A stretch of 64,000 bases of DNA from an uncultured Oscillospiraceae bacterium. Lineage in GTDB: Bacteria > Bacillota > Clostridia > Oscillospirales > Oscillospiraceae. A program made the translations under genes and the position numbers. The notes under the pieces are model-generated. The model was not told the origin of the DNA, searched no databases, and was given only the letters and a program-made list of their open reading frames with translations. Where the stretch lies: assembly GCA_934636865.1 (NCBI GenBank), contig CAKUBI010000006.1:13561-77560 (forward strand), in the 5' to 3' direction. Numbering within the stretch: the first letter of the stretch is position 1; each line of letters begins with the position of its first letter. Positions 42,837-51,535 of this stretch are shown one piece after another.

Positions 42837-44574
42837 CTCCGTTCGTCTGGGATTCGTAGACCTCGCGGTAGATCGGGCTCGAGGCGAGGAGCTCGTCGTG
42901 CGTGCCCATGGTGTCGATGCGGCCGTTGTTCATCACGATGATGAGGTCGGCGTCCTGCACGGACGCGACGCGCTGGGCGATGATGATCTTCGTGGTCTCG
43001 GGGATATAGGTGCGGAAGCCCTCGCGGATCAGCGCGTCGGTGCGGGTATCGACCGCGCTGGTCGAATCGTCAAGAATGAGGATCTTGGGCTTTTTGAGAA
43101 GGGCGCGGGCGATGCACAGGCGCTGCTTCTGCCCGCCGGAGACGTTCGTGCCGCCCTGCTCGATGTGGGTATCGTACCCGTCGGGGAAGGAGCGGACGAA
43201 CTCGTCCGCCTGCGCGAGCCTGCACGCTTCGATCATTTCCTCGTCGGTGGCGTTTTCATTGCCCCAGCGCAGGTTATCCTTGATCGAGCCGGAGAAGAGC
43301 ACGTTCTTCTGCAGAACGACGCTCACCGCGCCGCGCAGCGTCTCCACATCGTAGCCGCGCACGTCCACGCCGCCGACCTTGACGCTGCCCTCGGTCGTGT
43401 CGTACAGGCGGGGGATGAGCTGCACGAGCGTCGATTTGCTCGAGCCCGTGCCGCCGAGGATGCCGACCGTCTGGCCGGACCCGATGTGCAGGTTGATATC
43501 CTGCAGGGCGAATTTCTTCGCCTTGGCGGAGTACTTGAAGCTGACGTTTTCAAAGTCGATCGAGCCGTCCTTCACCTCCGTGACGGGGGAGGCGGGGTTG
43601 GTGAGCGAGGGCTTCTCGTCGAGCACCTCGCAGATGCGGACGAAGGATTCGTACGACATCGTCAGCATGACATAGATCATCGAGATCATCATCAGCGACA
43701 TCAGGATCTGCATGCCGTAGGTCAGCATGGCTGAGAGCTGGCCGACGTCGATGGTCGTGCCGCCGCCTGTGATGATGAGCTTCGAGCCGATGTAGAGCAC
43801 AAAGACCATATTGAAGTACACGCAGAACTGCATCAGCGGGGAGTTGAGCGCGACCACGCGCTCGGCGTAGGTGAAGTCCCTGGCGATGTCGTGCGAGGCG
43901 GCGGCGAACTTCTTCTTTTCGTACTCCTCACGGGCAAAGCCCTTGACCACGCGCATCGCGCGTACATTTTCCTCCACGGACTCGTTGAGCCGGTCGTACT
44001 TGCGGAACACCGCGCGGAACGCGGGCATCGCCTTGCGCGCGATGAGCAGAAGCCCGACGATCAGAAGCGGGACGACGATGACGAAGGTCGTTGCGAGCGC
44101 GCCGCCCATGATATAGGCCATGACGATGGCGAAGAGGAACATCAGCGGGGCGCGCACGGCGATGCGGATGCAGACCATAAAGGCCATCTGCACGTTGTTC
44201 ACGTCCGTCGTCATGCGCGTGACGAGCGATGCGGACGAGAATTTGTCGATATTCTCAAAGGCAAAGTCCTGCACGCGGGTAAATACGTCGTGGCGGACGT
44301 TTTTCGCAAAGCCCGCGCTCGCGCGCGAGCCGAACAGGCCGCCCGCCGCACCGCAGCCGAGCGATACCAGCGCCATCAGAACGAGCACAAGGCCCACGCG
44401 CACGATGCCGTCCAGCGCCGCGCCGGCCTTGACCTCGTTGATGAGGTTGGCGGTGTAAAACGGGATCAGCACTTCGATCGCGACCTCGCCGACCATGCAC
44501 AAAAGCGTCAGGATCGTGGGCTTTTTGTATTCGCGGATGCAGCCCATCAGCTGCCGGATCATTTTCATTGGCAT
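42817..44574 (-). CDS. ABC exporter half-transporter, degenerate half
   Basis: A 585-residue half-transporter with six N-terminal helices and a nucleotide-binding domain. Walker A is LGGTGSSKSTLVQL, the signature NVSGGQKQRLCIARALL, and Walker B ILILDDSTSAVD, in which the catalytic Glu is replaced by Asp. This one-sided loss is known from heterodimeric exporters such as BmrCD and TM287/288. The ATG is preceded by AAGGAGAG; the gene overlaps the MarR gene upstream by 10 bases and the partner downstream by 20. Confidence 0.94.
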   Translation of the reverse strand: MPMKMIRQLMGCIREYKKPTILTLLCMVGEVAIEVLIPFYTANLINEVKAGAALDGIVRVGLVLVLMALVSLGCGAAGGLFGSRASAGFAKNVRHDVFTRVQDFAFENIDKFSSASLVTRMTTDVNNVQMAFMVCIRIAVRAPLMFLFAIVMAYIMGGALATTFVIVVPLLIVGLLLIARKAMPAFRAVFRKYDRLNESVEENVRAMRVVKGFAREEYEKKKFAAASHDIARDFTYAERVVALNSPLMQFCVYFNMVFVLYIGSKLIITGGGTTIDVGQLSAMLTYGMQILMSLMMISMIYVMLTMSYESFVRICEVLDEKPSLTNPASPVTEVKDGSIDFENVSFKYSAKAKKFALQDINLHIGSGQTVGILGGTGSSKSTLVQLIPRLYDTTEGSVKVGGVDVRGYDVETLRGAVSVVLQKNVLFSGSIKDNLRWGNENATDEEMIEACRLAQADEFVRSFPDGYDTHIEQGGTNVSGGQKQRLCIARALLKKPKILILDDSTSAVDTRTDALIREGFRTYIPETTKIIIAQRVASVQDADLIIVMNNGRIDTMGTHDELLASSPIYREVYESQTNGGEQDEA

Positions 44575-45065
44575 TTCTCTCCTTTCCTTGGGGGGAAGGG
44601 GGGAAGGATCCCCTCCTCGATCATGCGGCGGCGCTGGTCGTCAAAGGTATCGTGGATGGTGCGCAGCGCCGCGCAGAATCTGCCGCGTTCATCGGGCGCG
44701 AGCTGCTCGAAAAACGCGCGGTATTCCGCCGCGTCCTTTTCGAAAAAGCTCTGGATGTATTCCTCTGCCTTTTCCGTGGCGCGCAGGCGGATGATGCGCC
44801 GGTCATCCGGGTCGCTCAGCCGCTCGGCAAAGCCGCCGTCCACGAGCCGGTCCACAAGCTTGCTCATCTGCTGCTTGGGCATGCGGGCGAAGTTTGCAAG
44901 CTCCGTCATCGTCATCGTGCGGCCGCTGCGGCGCAGCGACTGGATGCAGTAGTACATGTCAAGGCTCACGCCGTCGTTGAGCATGCGCTTGAAGGGGCGG
45001 GCGAACCAGTAGTGCCACGCGGGAATGGTGTCGAGCAGCAGCTCCTGGATTTCGTTGGTCTGCAT
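44565..45065 (-). CDS. MarR-family transcriptional regulator
   Basis: A 166-residue winged-helix protein. MTMTELANFARMPKQQMSKL is the recognition helix region and LSDPDDRRIIRLRATEKAEE the wing typical of MarR (DxRx). It is the first gene of an operon with the two ABC exporter halves, so it is probably their ligand-responsive repressor and represses itself. A palindrome lies between its promoter and start codon. AAGGAG precedes the ATG. Confidence 0.93.
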   Translation of the reverse strand: MQTNEIQELLLDTIPAWHYWFARPFKRMLNDGVSLDMYYCIQSLRRSGRTMTMTELANFARMPKQQMSKLVDRLVDGGFAERLSDPDDRRIIRLRATEKAEEYIQSFFEKDAAEYRAFFEQLAPDERGRFCAALRTIHDTFDDQRRRMIEEGILPPFPPRKGEKCQ

Positions 45066-45093
45066 AAGCTGTCTCCTTTCAATAGAATGTTCA

Positions 45094-45110
45094 CTGATAT
45101 TGACTATCAG
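45094..45110 (-). promoter_or_regulatory. Candidate MarR operator
   Basis: CTGATA and TATCAG flank TTGAC, a 17-bp palindrome located just downstream of the predicted transcription start of the marR-ABC operon, a position suited to repression. Confidence 0.5.
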
Positions 45111-45128
45111 CCTGCGTCAACAGTGGTT

Positions 45129-45157
45129 AGGATACAACAATTTAAAATGAATTGCAA
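45129..45157 (-). promoter_or_regulatory. Promoter of the marR-ABC operon
   Basis: TTGCAA (45157-45152) and TATCCT (45134-45129), 17-base spacer, minus strand. Confidence 0.45.
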
Positions 45158-45181
45158 GAGAAACATGCGCAAAAAGGGCGC

Positions 45182-45211
45182 AAAAAACGGCAGCGTAAAG
45201 CTGCCGTTTTT
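45182..45211. terminator. Terminator after the small secreted-protein gene
   Basis: AAAAAACGGCAGC and GCTGCCGTTTTT pair around GTAAA. It lies 27 bases beyond the stop of the minus-strand gene at 45238, with a T tract on either strand. Confidence 0.8.
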
Positions 45212-45237
45212 GAGAAGGAAGCGGAAAAATCGCCGCG

Positions 45238-45558
45238 CTACGAATGGTGATAGGCGAGCAGTTTGGCTCCCTCGGGCGAGAGAAGGGGAATCTGGAGGGT
45301 GATCGTCTGGCCGTTTGCGTTCTGCTCGAGCGTGATGGTCTGCGTGGCCGCGTCGAGATGGCTGACGGAATAGCCGTCCTCGCTTTCCACGCGGATGGTA
45401 TTGTCGCCGTTTCGGCAGTGATGCTCCGTGATGCGCATTTCCTTACCGCAGAAAAAGTAGATGTAGCTCGTCTCCTTGCAGGCGTCCGCCGCCAAAACGG
45501 GGACGAGCAGCGCGAGTGAAAGCGCCAGGGACAACAACAGGGAAGGGAGCCGTTTCAT
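45238..45558 (-). CDS. Small secreted protein of unknown function
   Basis: A 106-residue protein with a clear signal peptide (MKRLPSLLLSLALSLALLVP, cleavage after VLA-ADA near residue 24). The ~80-residue mature part has three Cys and beta-rich sequence (TIRVESEDGYSVSHLDAATQ). I do not recognise the family. AAGGAGGA precedes the ATG and a terminator follows, so it is probably a single-gene unit. Confidence 0.65.
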   Translation of the reverse strand: MKRLPSLLLSLALSLALLVPVLAADACKETSYIYFFCGKEMRITEHHCRNGDNTIRVESEDGYSVSHLDAATQTITLEQNANGQTITLQIPLLSPEGAKLLAYHHS

Positions 45559-45711
45559 CGTACCGTCCTCCTTTATGCCATGTTCCGATCGCTGGCAGGG
45601 GTGCTTACACCATCAGCATGGCATGAAAAGAAGAAAAAGGCAAGAGAAATTTGAATTCTGCGAAAAATCCGGCACTTTGGCAAAAATTCAGGGCGAAAAC
45701 GGTGCGAGATC

Positions 45712-45745
45712 AAAAAAAGCCAGCGCCGGGATAAGCGGCGCTGGC
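45712..45745 (-). terminator. Terminator after the GTPase-NYN gene
   Basis: GCCAGCGCCG and CGGCGCTGGC form a perfect 10-bp stem; on the minus strand seven T follow. It lies six bases past the stop codon. Confidence 0.88.
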
Positions 45746-45751
45746 CCTTTG

Positions 45752-48376
45752 TCACTGCCTGATCTTCACATTGTTCCGCACGGTGCGTTCGCTGCGGGGG
45801 CGGTTTGAAAGGCTTTGCAGCACGGCGCTGATCTGGCCCTCGGCGGCTTCGACCTCGGCATAGAACGCGCGGGCGGAGACGCGCAGCGCCCCGTGGCCGA
45901 GGATGATGACCTGCTCGGGCCCGTCGGACGTGGCGACGCGCACGCGCCGCTCGCGGCGCAGCTCGTAGGTCGCGCGCTCGATGTAGGCGTCGGCGGTCTC
46001 GGCCTCCTTGGTGTAAACGACCTTCACGCCGTGCACCGTCTGCACGCTGCCGGGGTTGCCCTTGACCTTGTAGGCGTCGAACACCGCGATGACGCGGCAC
46101 TTGCGAAAGCCCTGATAGTTTGCAAGGATGTCGATGAGCGCGCTGCGCGCGGCGGCGATATCCTGCGCGGCGAGCGCGGCAAGCTCGTCCCACGCGAAAA
46201 TGATATTGTAGCCGTCCACGAGGAGATATTCCGTGTCGGCGGTCTGGAGCGTGACCTGATAGTGGTCGGAAAGCGAGGTGCGCGCGGGCTTTCGCGCCGG
46301 CTCAAACGCGCGGCGCTCGACCCTGCCGTAGGTGCGCTCGAAGATGCTTTGCAGCTCCTTATCCTCGGCATACGCGCCGAGCGCGCCCACGCCGCGGCGG
46401 GGGAGGGGGGCCTCCTCCTGCTCGGCTTCCTCCGTGCCGAGACGGATGCCGCTGTCGCAGTGCACGTGCTGCGCGACCTCGTCCCACGGGATCGTGACGC
46501 TGCCGCCGTGGTCGCAGAAAACGGAGGACGAGGGATTGTCCGTATCGCGCTCGGCGTCGTAGCCGATGGCGGCGGCGACCGCGTCCTGGTCCTGACAGGC
46601 CTCGTACCCGTGGACGGTGCAGGAGAGCTGTCCGCGCCCGCGCGTGTAGGCTGCGACGCTCTCGAAATAGTCGCACATCCCGCGCACCGGCGCGCAGCCG
46701 GTGAGGACGGTGCTTTCCCCCTCGCTCTGCGGCGGCTCGACCGTGCCGCCCATGTTCTGAAGGTCCGTCATCGCGCGGCCCACGCACTCCGGCGGCACCT
46801 CCAGCCGGAAGTCGTAGTACGGCTCGAGCAGCACGCTCTCCGCCTGCATCAGGCCCTGACGCACGGCGCGGTAGGTCGCCTGGCGGAAGTCGCCGCCCTC
46901 GGTGTGCTTTAAGTGCGCGCGGCCCGCGACGAGCGTGAATTTCACGTCCGTCAGCGGCGAGCCGGTCAGCACGCCCGCGTGCTCGCGCTCAAGCAGATGC
47001 GTGAAGATGAGCCGCTGCCAGTTGAGGTCCAGCGCGTCCGTCGCCACGGCGGAGGCGAGCCGGATGCCCGCGCCGCGCGGCAGCGGCTCCATCAGAAGCT
47101 GCACCTCCGCGTAGTGGCGCAAAGGCTCGAAATGCCCCATGCCGAGCACGGGCGCGGCGATGGTCTCACGGTAGACGATGCTGCCCTCGCCGAAGCTTAC
47201 ATCAAGGCCGAAGCGGTCCGAAATCAGGCGGCGGAGGATCTCGAGCTGGATCTTGCCCATGAGCTGCACGTGGATCTGCCCGTGCTGCTCGTCCCAGACG
47301 ATGCGCAGCATCGGGTCCTCCTCCTCGAGCTCGCGCAGCTTTTTGAGCGCGCTGTGCGCGTCCGCGCCGTCCGGCAGGATGAGCTGATAGGTGAGCACGG
47401 GCTGTAAAAGCGGGGCTTGCGCCTCGGCCTCCGCGCCGAGACCCAGACCCACATAGCTGCAGCTCAGGCCTGTGACGGCCACGACGCTGCCCGCGCCCGC
47501 TTCCTCGAGCGGGCGGAACCTGACGCCCGAATACAGGCGCAGCTGGTCGGCCTTTTCGCTGTAGGACTTGCCCTGCGCGTCGTAGGTGAGCGGCGCTTTC
47601 ACGCGCAGCGTGCCGCCCGTGACCTTGAGCCACGTCAGGCGCGCGCCCTGCGCGTCGCGCGAGATTTTAAAGATCCGCGCGCCGAAGGCGTCCGGATAGT
47701 CCGGCTCGATGGTGAACCGGCCGAGCGCGGCGAGCAGCTCCTCCACGCCCTGCATTTTGAGCGCCGAGCCGAAAAAGCAGGGGTAGACCATGCGCTGCTC
47801 GACCATGTCGGCGATGCAGTCGTCCGTGACCGCGCCGCGCTCGAGCATCTGCTCGAGCGCCGTCTCGCCGCAGAGGGCGAGCGCTTCGTCGCGCTCGCTC
47901 ACGGGTGCGGAGAAATCGACGCACTCCGCGCTCAGCGCCGCCGTGAGCTGGGCCATCAGGGCGCCCTCGTCCGCGCCCGCGAGGTCCATCTTGTTGATGA
48001 AGAGAAACGTCGGCACGCTGTAGCGCTCGAGCAGCCGCCAGAGCGTGCGCGTGTGGCTCTGCACGCCGTCGCTGCCGCTGATGACGAGCACCGCGTAGTC
48101 GAGCACGGAGAGCGTGCGCTCCATCTCGGCGGAGAAATCGACGTGGCCCGGCGTGTCGAGCAGCGTGATCTCGGTCTCGCCGGCGGTGAGCATGGCCTGC
48201 TTGGCAAAGATCGTGATGCCGCGCTCGCGCTCGAGCGCATCGGTATCGAGGAAGGCGTCGCCATGGTCCACGCGGCCGAGCCTGCGCAGCGCGCCGGAGG
48301 CGAACAGCAGCCCCTCGGACAGGGTCGTTTTGCCCGAGTCCACGTGGGCGAGCACGCCGATGGTGATCCTTTTCAT
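45752..48376 (-). CDS. TetM-like translation GTPase fused to an NYN (YacP/Rae1-like) nuclease domain
   Basis: An 874-residue protein. Residues 1-~640 follow the ribosome-protection GTPase layout: G1 AHVDSGKTTLSEG, RGITIF, G3 DTPGHVDFSAEMERTLS, G4 NKMDLAG, then the EF-G-like domains with KIQLEILRRLI. After a variable linker the last ~170 residues are an NYN domain (YLLVDGYNIIFAWDELAAL; VIAVFDAYKVKGNPG; RVRVATSDGPEQV), resembling YacP/Rae1, a nuclease that cuts mRNA in the ribosomal A site. The fusion would bring a nuclease to the A site; tetracycline resistance is not assured. ATG at 48376 has AAGGAGG upstream; an earlier in-frame start lacks one. Confidence 0.9.
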   Translation of the reverse strand: MKRITIGVLAHVDSGKTTLSEGLLFASGALRRLGRVDHGDAFLDTDALERERGITIFAKQAMLTAGETEITLLDTPGHVDFSAEMERTLSVLDYAVLVISGSDGVQSHTRTLWRLLERYSVPTFLFINKMDLAGADEGALMAQLTAALSAECVDFSAPVSERDEALALCGETALEQMLERGAVTDDCIADMVEQRMVYPCFFGSALKMQGVEELLAALGRFTIEPDYPDAFGARIFKISRDAQGARLTWLKVTGGTLRVKAPLTYDAQGKSYSEKADQLRLYSGVRFRPLEEAGAGSVVAVTGLSCSYVGLGLGAEAEAQAPLLQPVLTYQLILPDGADAHSALKKLRELEEEDPMLRIVWDEQHGQIHVQLMGKIQLEILRRLISDRFGLDVSFGEGSIVYRETIAAPVLGMGHFEPLRHYAEVQLLMEPLPRGAGIRLASAVATDALDLNWQRLIFTHLLEREHAGVLTGSPLTDVKFTLVAGRAHLKHTEGGDFRQATYRAVRQGLMQAESVLLEPYYDFRLEVPPECVGRAMTDLQNMGGTVEPPQSEGESTVLTGCAPVRGMCDYFESVAAYTRGRGQLSCTVHGYEACQDQDAVAAAIGYDAERDTDNPSSSVFCDHGGSVTIPWDEVAQHVHCDSGIRLGTEEAEQEEAPLPRRGVGALGAYAEDKELQSIFERTYGRVERRAFEPARKPARTSLSDHYQVTLQTADTEYLLVDGYNIIFAWDELAALAAQDIAAARSALIDILANYQGFRKCRVIAVFDAYKVKGNPGSVQTVHGVKVVYTKEAETADAYIERATYELRRERRVRVATSDGPEQVIILGHGALRVSARAFYAEVEAAEGQISAVLQSLSNRPRSERTVRNNVKIRQ

Positions 48377-48436
48377 GACGGACCTCCTTTCAAGGAATTG
48401 CGCCGCCGCGGTGCGCGGCGGCAAAAAAGTACTATC

Positions 48437-48465
48437 ATTATATAATATTCCCGCGCGTCAGGCAA
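48437..48465 (-). promoter_or_regulatory. Promoter of the GTPase-NYN gene
   Basis: TTGCCT (48465-48460), 17-base spacer, perfect TATAAT (48442-48437), about 60 bases before the ATG. No leader peptide with a terminator, as found before tet(M), was seen. Confidence 0.65.
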
Positions 48466-48810
48466 GAGGGGGCGTGAGCGCAATGTGGGGGCGGAAGGGA
48501 GACTTACATACTATATAACGTGGGGAAGAAGATGAATTTTGCCCGGCAGGACGATTATTACCTGCCGGGCATCTTTGACATGAAAAACGAGTTAAATGCT
48601 TATTAAAATCTGATAATTGGAGTAGCTGTAGCAGCAAACAAGTGTGATTGAATGACTAAACAATAGTAGGGGGGATCCTAAAGCCCATATCACCGATGCT
48701 AAGCACACGATTAAAATAAAATGATGATAAAATGCTTTGAGGAAGATCTTTGATGCGGCTAAACTGCATTAAATCCCATTTGTTAAGTTTTGCACGCTCT
48801 TTTTCCTGTT
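48466..48810. other. Intergenic stretch with a hairpin and AT-rich DNA
   Basis: A perfect 10-bp hairpin GCCCGGCAGG / CCTGCCGGGC lies at 48541-48570 and may terminate the minus-strand regulator gene or act from the plus side. From about 48580 to 48810 the DNA is unusually AT-rich for the window. A minus-strand reading there (for example KWDLMQFSRIKDLPQSILSS) runs to a stop at 48656 but has no proper start and no recognised family. Confidence 0.4.
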
Positions 48811-49714
48811 TTAAAGAAGCGTGTTGGTCAGATTCTGCAAAAAGCCCTTGATGAACTCCTTGTTGATCGAATAGCTCACGCGCGGGTTCTGCTTGTCCAC
48901 GTTGATGAACCCGGCGGACACGAGCGAGCTCATGTGGTGCGAGATCGTGGCGGGGGAAAGGCCGATGCGCTCGGAAAGGTCCTGCCCGCACAGCGGCTCG
49001 GCCTTGACCAGCTTCAAAATGTCCAGCCGCCGCTTATCGGAAATGGCCTTGAGGCGGTCGCAGAGGTATTCGGTGTTGTCACTGTACTGACGGATGAGCT
49101 CGCCGAGCCGGTGGTGGTAGATGCCGGGGATAAAGTAGACCGTGCTGCCGGGGACCAGCGAGTCCCAGATGAGGCCGATGCCATTGAAGAAGGCGGCGCT
49201 GGGGCAGACGACCATCTGGTCGAGCGCGAGCTGCTGCATCCCGAACTGTTCCATAAAGTCCGTGGGTTCACCGGCCAGCGCGGCCTTCGTCTGCGCGGCG
49301 GCGGCGCTGAACTCCGCCTGCAGCGCCGCTTCGTGCTCGCGGATGACAGGGGTGCAGAGGGCCAGCAGCTCCTGATAGAGCCCGAAGTAATATTCCGGCT
49401 GACGCCAGAGCTGGGAGCAGAGCCACTTGGTCTGCTCGCTGCAGGGATAGACCGCGAGGAATTGCAGCAGGTTTTCAAAGTCCTGCACCTCGGGCGGGAG
49501 CTCCGAGCCGCGGTTGAGCGTGAGCGCGATCAGGTGGCGCAGCGTTTCCGGCTGGGAGAGCGTTTCGGTCTGCTGCTCGGTGATCAGATGAAAAAAGCCC
49601 AGATCAACCGGTGATCGTCCGGCGAATTGGGCTGGAAAAACGGCTTGAGCAGATCGTCGCGCTGGCCGAGCAGGGAAAGGACCGCTTCTTCCAGCGTCTG
49701 TGCCGGCGCGACTG
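48811..49714 (-). pseudogene. ArsR-type regulator, 5'-truncated and frameshifted
   Basis: The C-terminal part is a winged helix of ArsR type (LSERIGLSPATISHHMSSLV), preceded by ~200 residues of helical domain, the same architecture as the intact gene at 54028. Going upstream, the frame is open to QTETLSQPETLRHL; at six A residues (49591-49596 on the plus strand) it must shift by one to join RDDLLKPFFQPNSPDDHRL. One T lost from the coding strand explains this. Farther upstream the coding sequence runs into the SLH gene fragment on the other strand near 49700, with no start codon or ribosome site. A shorter product from an internal GTG at 49488 is conceivable. Confidence 0.7.
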
Positions 49715-50343
49715 TGGATACGAGCAAGATCACCTTCATCCGCGTTCCGAGCGATCCCACCACGCCCGTTACGCCCTCCACGCCGACCAATCCCACCACG
49801 CCCGAGCAGCCGGAGTTCCGCTTCGCCGACGTTCAGGACAAGAACGCCTACTACTACGACTCCGTTTACTGGGCGGTCGAGAACGGCATCACCAACGGCA
49901 TCACCGCCACGCTCTTCGGGCCGGACGGCGGCTGCACCCGCGCGCAGGCCGTGACCTTCCTCTGGCGCGCCGCCGGCGAGCCCGCGCCCGCGAGCACGGA
50001 CATGCCCTTCACCGATGTGCCCGCTGACGCGTTCTACCGCACCGCGGTGCTGTGGGCGGTCGAAAACGGCGTGACCAACGGCACGAGCGCGACGACCTTC
50101 AGTCCCGACGCGACCTGCACCCGCGCACAGATCGTGACCTTCCTCTGGCGCAGCCAGAAGTCGCCCGTGGTCAACTACGCGATGAACTTCTCCGACGTTG
50201 ACAGCGGCGCGTTCTACGCCGAGGCCGTGCGCTGGGCGGTCAGCGAAAACGTGACCGCCGGTACGAGCGCCACGACCTTTACCCCGAACGCGACCTGCAC
50301 CCGCGCGCAGATCGTCACGTTCCTCTATCGCGCCAGCAAGTAA
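49714..50343 (+). pseudogene. SLH-domain surface protein, 5'-truncated
   Basis: About 210 codons encoding a Pro/Thr linker (PSDPTTPVTPSTPTNPTTPE) followed by three S-layer-homology repeats (FADVQDKNAYYYDSVYWAVE; FTDVPADAFYRTAVLWAVEN; FSDVDSGAFYAEAVRWAVSE), ending in FLYRASK and a stop. Such repeats bind secondary cell-wall polymers and usually form the C-terminal anchor of large exported proteins. Here there is no signal peptide, no plausible start and no promoter; the upstream sequence is the broken regulator on the opposite strand. Confidence 0.8.
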
Positions 50344-50367
50344 TATAAGCGCGATAAAAGCGAATGA

Positions 50368-50404
50368 AGAGAGCAGCAGGATTTCCTGCTGCTCTCTTTT
50401 TCTT
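50368..50404 (+). terminator. Terminator after the SLH fragment
   Basis: AGAGAGCAGCAGGA and TCCTGCTGCTCTCT form a perfect stem, followed by TTTTTCTT. Its survival supports that the SLH gene was once functional. Confidence 0.9.
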
Positions 50405-50574
50405 CAAATTTTTCCGGGATCGGCGCAAGAAGGATATTGTGCTTGCGCTGAAGCAATGGTATAGTAAAGAGCGGGAGCCGCCTGCGGCGGCTTTTTGAAG
50501 GCACTGCGGTTAGTCATCTCTAACCACGGGACATAAAAACGTGTATTTTGAAAGCAAAGGCAGGGGACCTGACA

Positions 50575-51501
50575 ATGAAAATTTTGGTATACGGCGCGGG
50601 CGTGCTCGGCTGCAATCTGGCAAGGAATCTGTTTCGCGCCGGGAAGGACGCCGCGCTGCTCGCGCGCGGCAGATGGGCCGAAGAGCTCAAGAAAAACGGC
50701 CTGCGTATCAAGGACAAGTTTTCGCCCCGCATGTCGGTCAGCCGCATCCCGGTCGTAACGGAGCTGAAGGCGGAGGACGCCTACGATGTGATCTTTGTCG
50801 TGCTGCGCTATACGCAGCTCGAGCCGATCATGGAGACGCTGCGCGCGAGCAGGGCGAAGAACCTCGTCTTTGTCGGCAACGACGTGCGCGCAAGCGCGAT
50901 CGCCGCTTCGCTGCCGGAAAAGAACGTGATGTTCGCCTTTGCCTCCTCGGCGGGGCACCGGGAGCGCGACTATGTCGCGTCCATCGACCTCAAGAAGATC
51001 ACCATCGGCCAGATCGCGGGCGCGCCCTCGAACGAGCGGCTGATCCAGACGATCTTCGACGGCACGAAGTACAAGGTGGCCTATGAGCCGAACATGGGGG
51101 ATTATCTCCTCTGCCACGCGGCGTTCGTGCTGCCGGTGGCCTTCGCCTGCTACAAAACGGACGGCGACCTCAAAAAGCTCAAGGGCGACACGGCCTATTT
51201 GAACCGCATGATCGACGCCAACATCGAGGGCTACCGCGCGCTCCGCAACGCCGGGCACGAGATCCTGCCGAAGGAGGACGGCGAATTCGAGGGCGACGCC
51301 TACCGCAGGACCTGCCTGCGCTTTTTCAAGCTCATATGCGCCACGGGGCTTGGGAAGATCTGCGCGTCCGATCACGCGATGAACGCCGTCGAAGAGATGA
51401 GCGCGCTGGACCGCGACCTAAAGCAGCTCTTTGACGAAAACGGCGCGGCCTACCCGGTCTGGCAGGCGCTCGAGCAGGGCGCGGGGAAGTACCTGCGATA
51501 A
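50575..51501 (+). CDS. Ketopantoate reductase (PanE/ApbA) family protein
   Basis: A 308-residue NADPH-dependent reductase-like protein. The Rossmann motif is MKILVYGAGVLGCNLARNLF, followed by ALLARGRWAEELKKNGLRI, typical of the ApbA/PanE family. The C-terminal half is helical, as in the family, but the usual catalytic Lys/Asn/Glu set is not obvious by eye, so 2-dehydropantoate is only the default substrate. AGGGGA lies upstream of the ATG. It is a single gene with no pantothenate genes nearby. Confidence 0.8.
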   Translation: MKILVYGAGVLGCNLARNLFRAGKDAALLARGRWAEELKKNGLRIKDKFSPRMSVSRIPVVTELKAEDAYDVIFVVLRYTQLEPIMETLRASRAKNLVFVGNDVRASAIAASLPEKNVMFAFASSAGHRERDYVASIDLKKITIGQIAGAPSNERLIQTIFDGTKYKVAYEPNMGDYLLCHAAFVLPVAFACYKTDGDLKKLKGDTAYLNRMIDANIEGYRALRNAGHEILPKEDGEFEGDAYRRTCLRFFKLICATGLGKICASDHAMNAVEEMSALDRDLKQLFDENGAAYPVWQALEQGAGKYLR

Positions 51502-51535
51502 AACCGCGGGGCGCCGCCCGCTTCATTTGCCGCGT

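Noticed and set aside
45752..48376. Acquired tetracycline-resistance gene
   Set aside because: It resembles TetM only in the GTPase part, has a nuclease fusion, host-like base composition and no mobile flanks or tet-type leader; resistance cannot be claimed.
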